From positions 1-64,000 of the forward strand of contig BRXU01000031.1 in the NCBI GenBank assembly GCA_030267565.1: DNA of 64,000 bases, in the 5' to 3' direction. This DNA is from Pleodorina starrii (Eukaryota; Chlorophyta; Chlorophyceae; Chlamydomonadales; Volvocaceae). The position numbers were made by a program, and so were the translations under genes. Every line of letters starts with the position of its first letter. Position 1 is the stretch's first letter. The notes under the pieces were generated by a model. It had not been told where the DNA came from. It ran no database searches and was given only the letters and a program-made list of their open reading frames with translations. Positions 62,749 through 64,000 of this stretch are shown here, in pieces.

Positions 62749-64000
62749 GGGCTCTTCCCTGCTATTTGAGGTGTAGGTGGTGGACGTGCGTTGGACCCAC
62801 CTCTGGATTTGGGGCTTGGCGGTTTGGGTTTGGATTGGCGCAGTCCGATAGGAGGGGTGGGAAGCGGCAGGCGGGTGGAGCGGATTGGGGATGGGGCTTA
62901 ACCCACAAGGGCGTTACTCTGACGCCGCTGTAATATTTGGGGGAAAGGGGATTTGGGTTTCGCGTCAGGCCCGGACCGGCCAGCTCAGCCCAGCCTGTGT
63001 TCCCTGCGTCCACCGATCATGCGCTTGATACGCGGAACGTTGTAACGGGCCGGGCCGGGCCGCAGTCGGTGCTTGCACGGGTGTGCCGCGGGGGCCATCG
63101 CACCTTTCCGAAAACCTGTGGGTGGGCGGGTGGGGTTGGGTGCTGGCTGGTGCTGCGCGGCCGAGGGGTGCGAGCCCACGAGCGCTATATGTGTTGTTTT
63201 TCTCTTGCACGGCCAAAGCGTTGAGCATTGAGCGACTACAGGATGGCAGGGAGCGGGGCGGGGCTAGATTCGCGGCATCAGCGGCACCGGGTAAACACTC
63301 GTCGCTGCTGACGCCTGCTCCATCACGCGGTGGCCCATGGTGCCGTGCCCGCGCCCAAAGGAAGCCCCTGCCAATGCCGATTGCCTTGCGCCTGAGGACG
63401 TTCGGGGGTCAGCGTGAAGCGGTGTGCGTGCAGGGCCTCTGCGATTCGCCGGGGCTGGGCTGGCGCCTATGGCACCGCGCGGCGGGGTGAGTGATGTAAA
63501 TGCTTGGGGTGGTTGGCCCGCGGAGGGCCACTGTCGGTGTGACGGATGCCCGCTTGCGGCGTGTGAAGTTCGTTGCGAGGACCACGCTGTGCTGTAGTGC
63601 TGCATTTTTCAGGGTAAAAAGTCTGCGGCGAAGTACTGCGGTGCATGGGAATCCGGAGGGATGGCAATCGGCGTGTTTGGCCAGCATGTGACGGGGTGAA
63701 GTGTAAACCCTTCAGTCCGACACGAAAAGCGGAACAGACGGAACACCCGTAGTGTGCGTCCCGCGCCACGTGGGGGCTCCCTGTCTGATGTGCCGTGCGC
63801 ACGTGGCCTCTGGTGCCGTACACCAGATATATGTACGCGTCCAACTGTACGTTGGGGTCCACTGCAAGCAACCAGATGCTGTTATGGCCAAACTTCCAGC
63901 ATTATTGCTAAATTTGCAAATTGGTCCTTAACTTTTCAATCGGGCGAATCATTCGCTGTAGTTTACGGGGGCACACATCGGGTCGTGCAGCCGCACAATC

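Larger units (their letters stand above)
62344..64000. other. Downstream of DIM1: 3' UTR and unassigned sequence
   Basis: Contains the DIM1 3' UTR with candidate TGTAA signals, an (AC)n tract, and then about 1 kb in which I see no exon, RNA gene or mobile element. Open frames here show no recognisable motif. Confidence 0.5.

Noticed and set aside
62965..63871. Possible further gene at the right end
   Set aside because: Frames exist on both strands but none shows a motif, splice pattern or convincing start, so none is called.

Overview
The window joins two very different kinds of sequence. The right 17 kb is ordinary nuclear DNA of a volvocalean (Chlamydomonas-like) green alga: GC-rich, with short exons, GC-rich introns starting GTGAGT/GTGCGT/GTGGGT, possible TGTAA polyadenylation signals, and a plastid chlorophyll-synthesis gene. 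The species cannot be fixed from sequence alone. The left 34 kb is almost free of C and is most likely a sequencing or assembly artefact.

Layout. (1) 1-33,946: a C-free low-complexity mosaic (G/T blocks, then G/A/T, then purine-rich). Its very long open frames exist only because stop codons need A, and A is nearly absent; no gene is called. (2) 33,947-34,850: recognisable but degraded copies of the neighbouring satellite, with C dropping out and the period shrinking leftward. (3) 34,851-46,939: a tandem satellite with an exact 575-bp period, interrupted by two copies of a 1.1-kb terminal-inverted-repeat element that belong to a 2,899-bp higher-order duplication. (4) 47,098-47,343: a small hAT-type MITE with an 8-bp target duplication. 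(5) Three intron-rich genes: DVR1 (minus strand, 9 exons, 415 aa, divinyl-chlorophyllide 8-vinyl reductase), a membrane-anchored tandem MAPR/cytochrome-b5-like protein (minus strand, 4 exons, 239 aa), and DIM1 (plus strand, 7 exons, 381 aa, 18S rRNA dimethyladenosine transferase). The last two diverge from a shared 366-bp intergenic region.

The most interesting observation is inside the satellite. On the minus strand every 575-bp unit carries a complete tRNA-Ser whose two halves are in reversed order: the 3' half (A38 to the discriminator G), a 7-nt spacer, then the 5' half (G1 to A37). The break falls at the canonical tRNA intron site 37/38. The flanks just outside the break pair as a 6-bp helix, and many units have a T4 Pol III-type terminator just downstream. 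All stems of the cloverleaf pair. Sixteen full copies are present; 12 have anticodon CGA and 4 have AGA. This is the architecture of circularly permuted tRNA genes known from red algae and prasinophytes, here embedded in a satellite. Because the array is tandem, it can also be read as linear tRNA genes with a 487-nt intron and 7-nt intergenic gaps; both readings are set out.

The three right-hand genes do not form an obvious pathway: plastid chlorophyll synthesis, a membrane heme/steroid-binding-like protein, and ribosome biogenesis.
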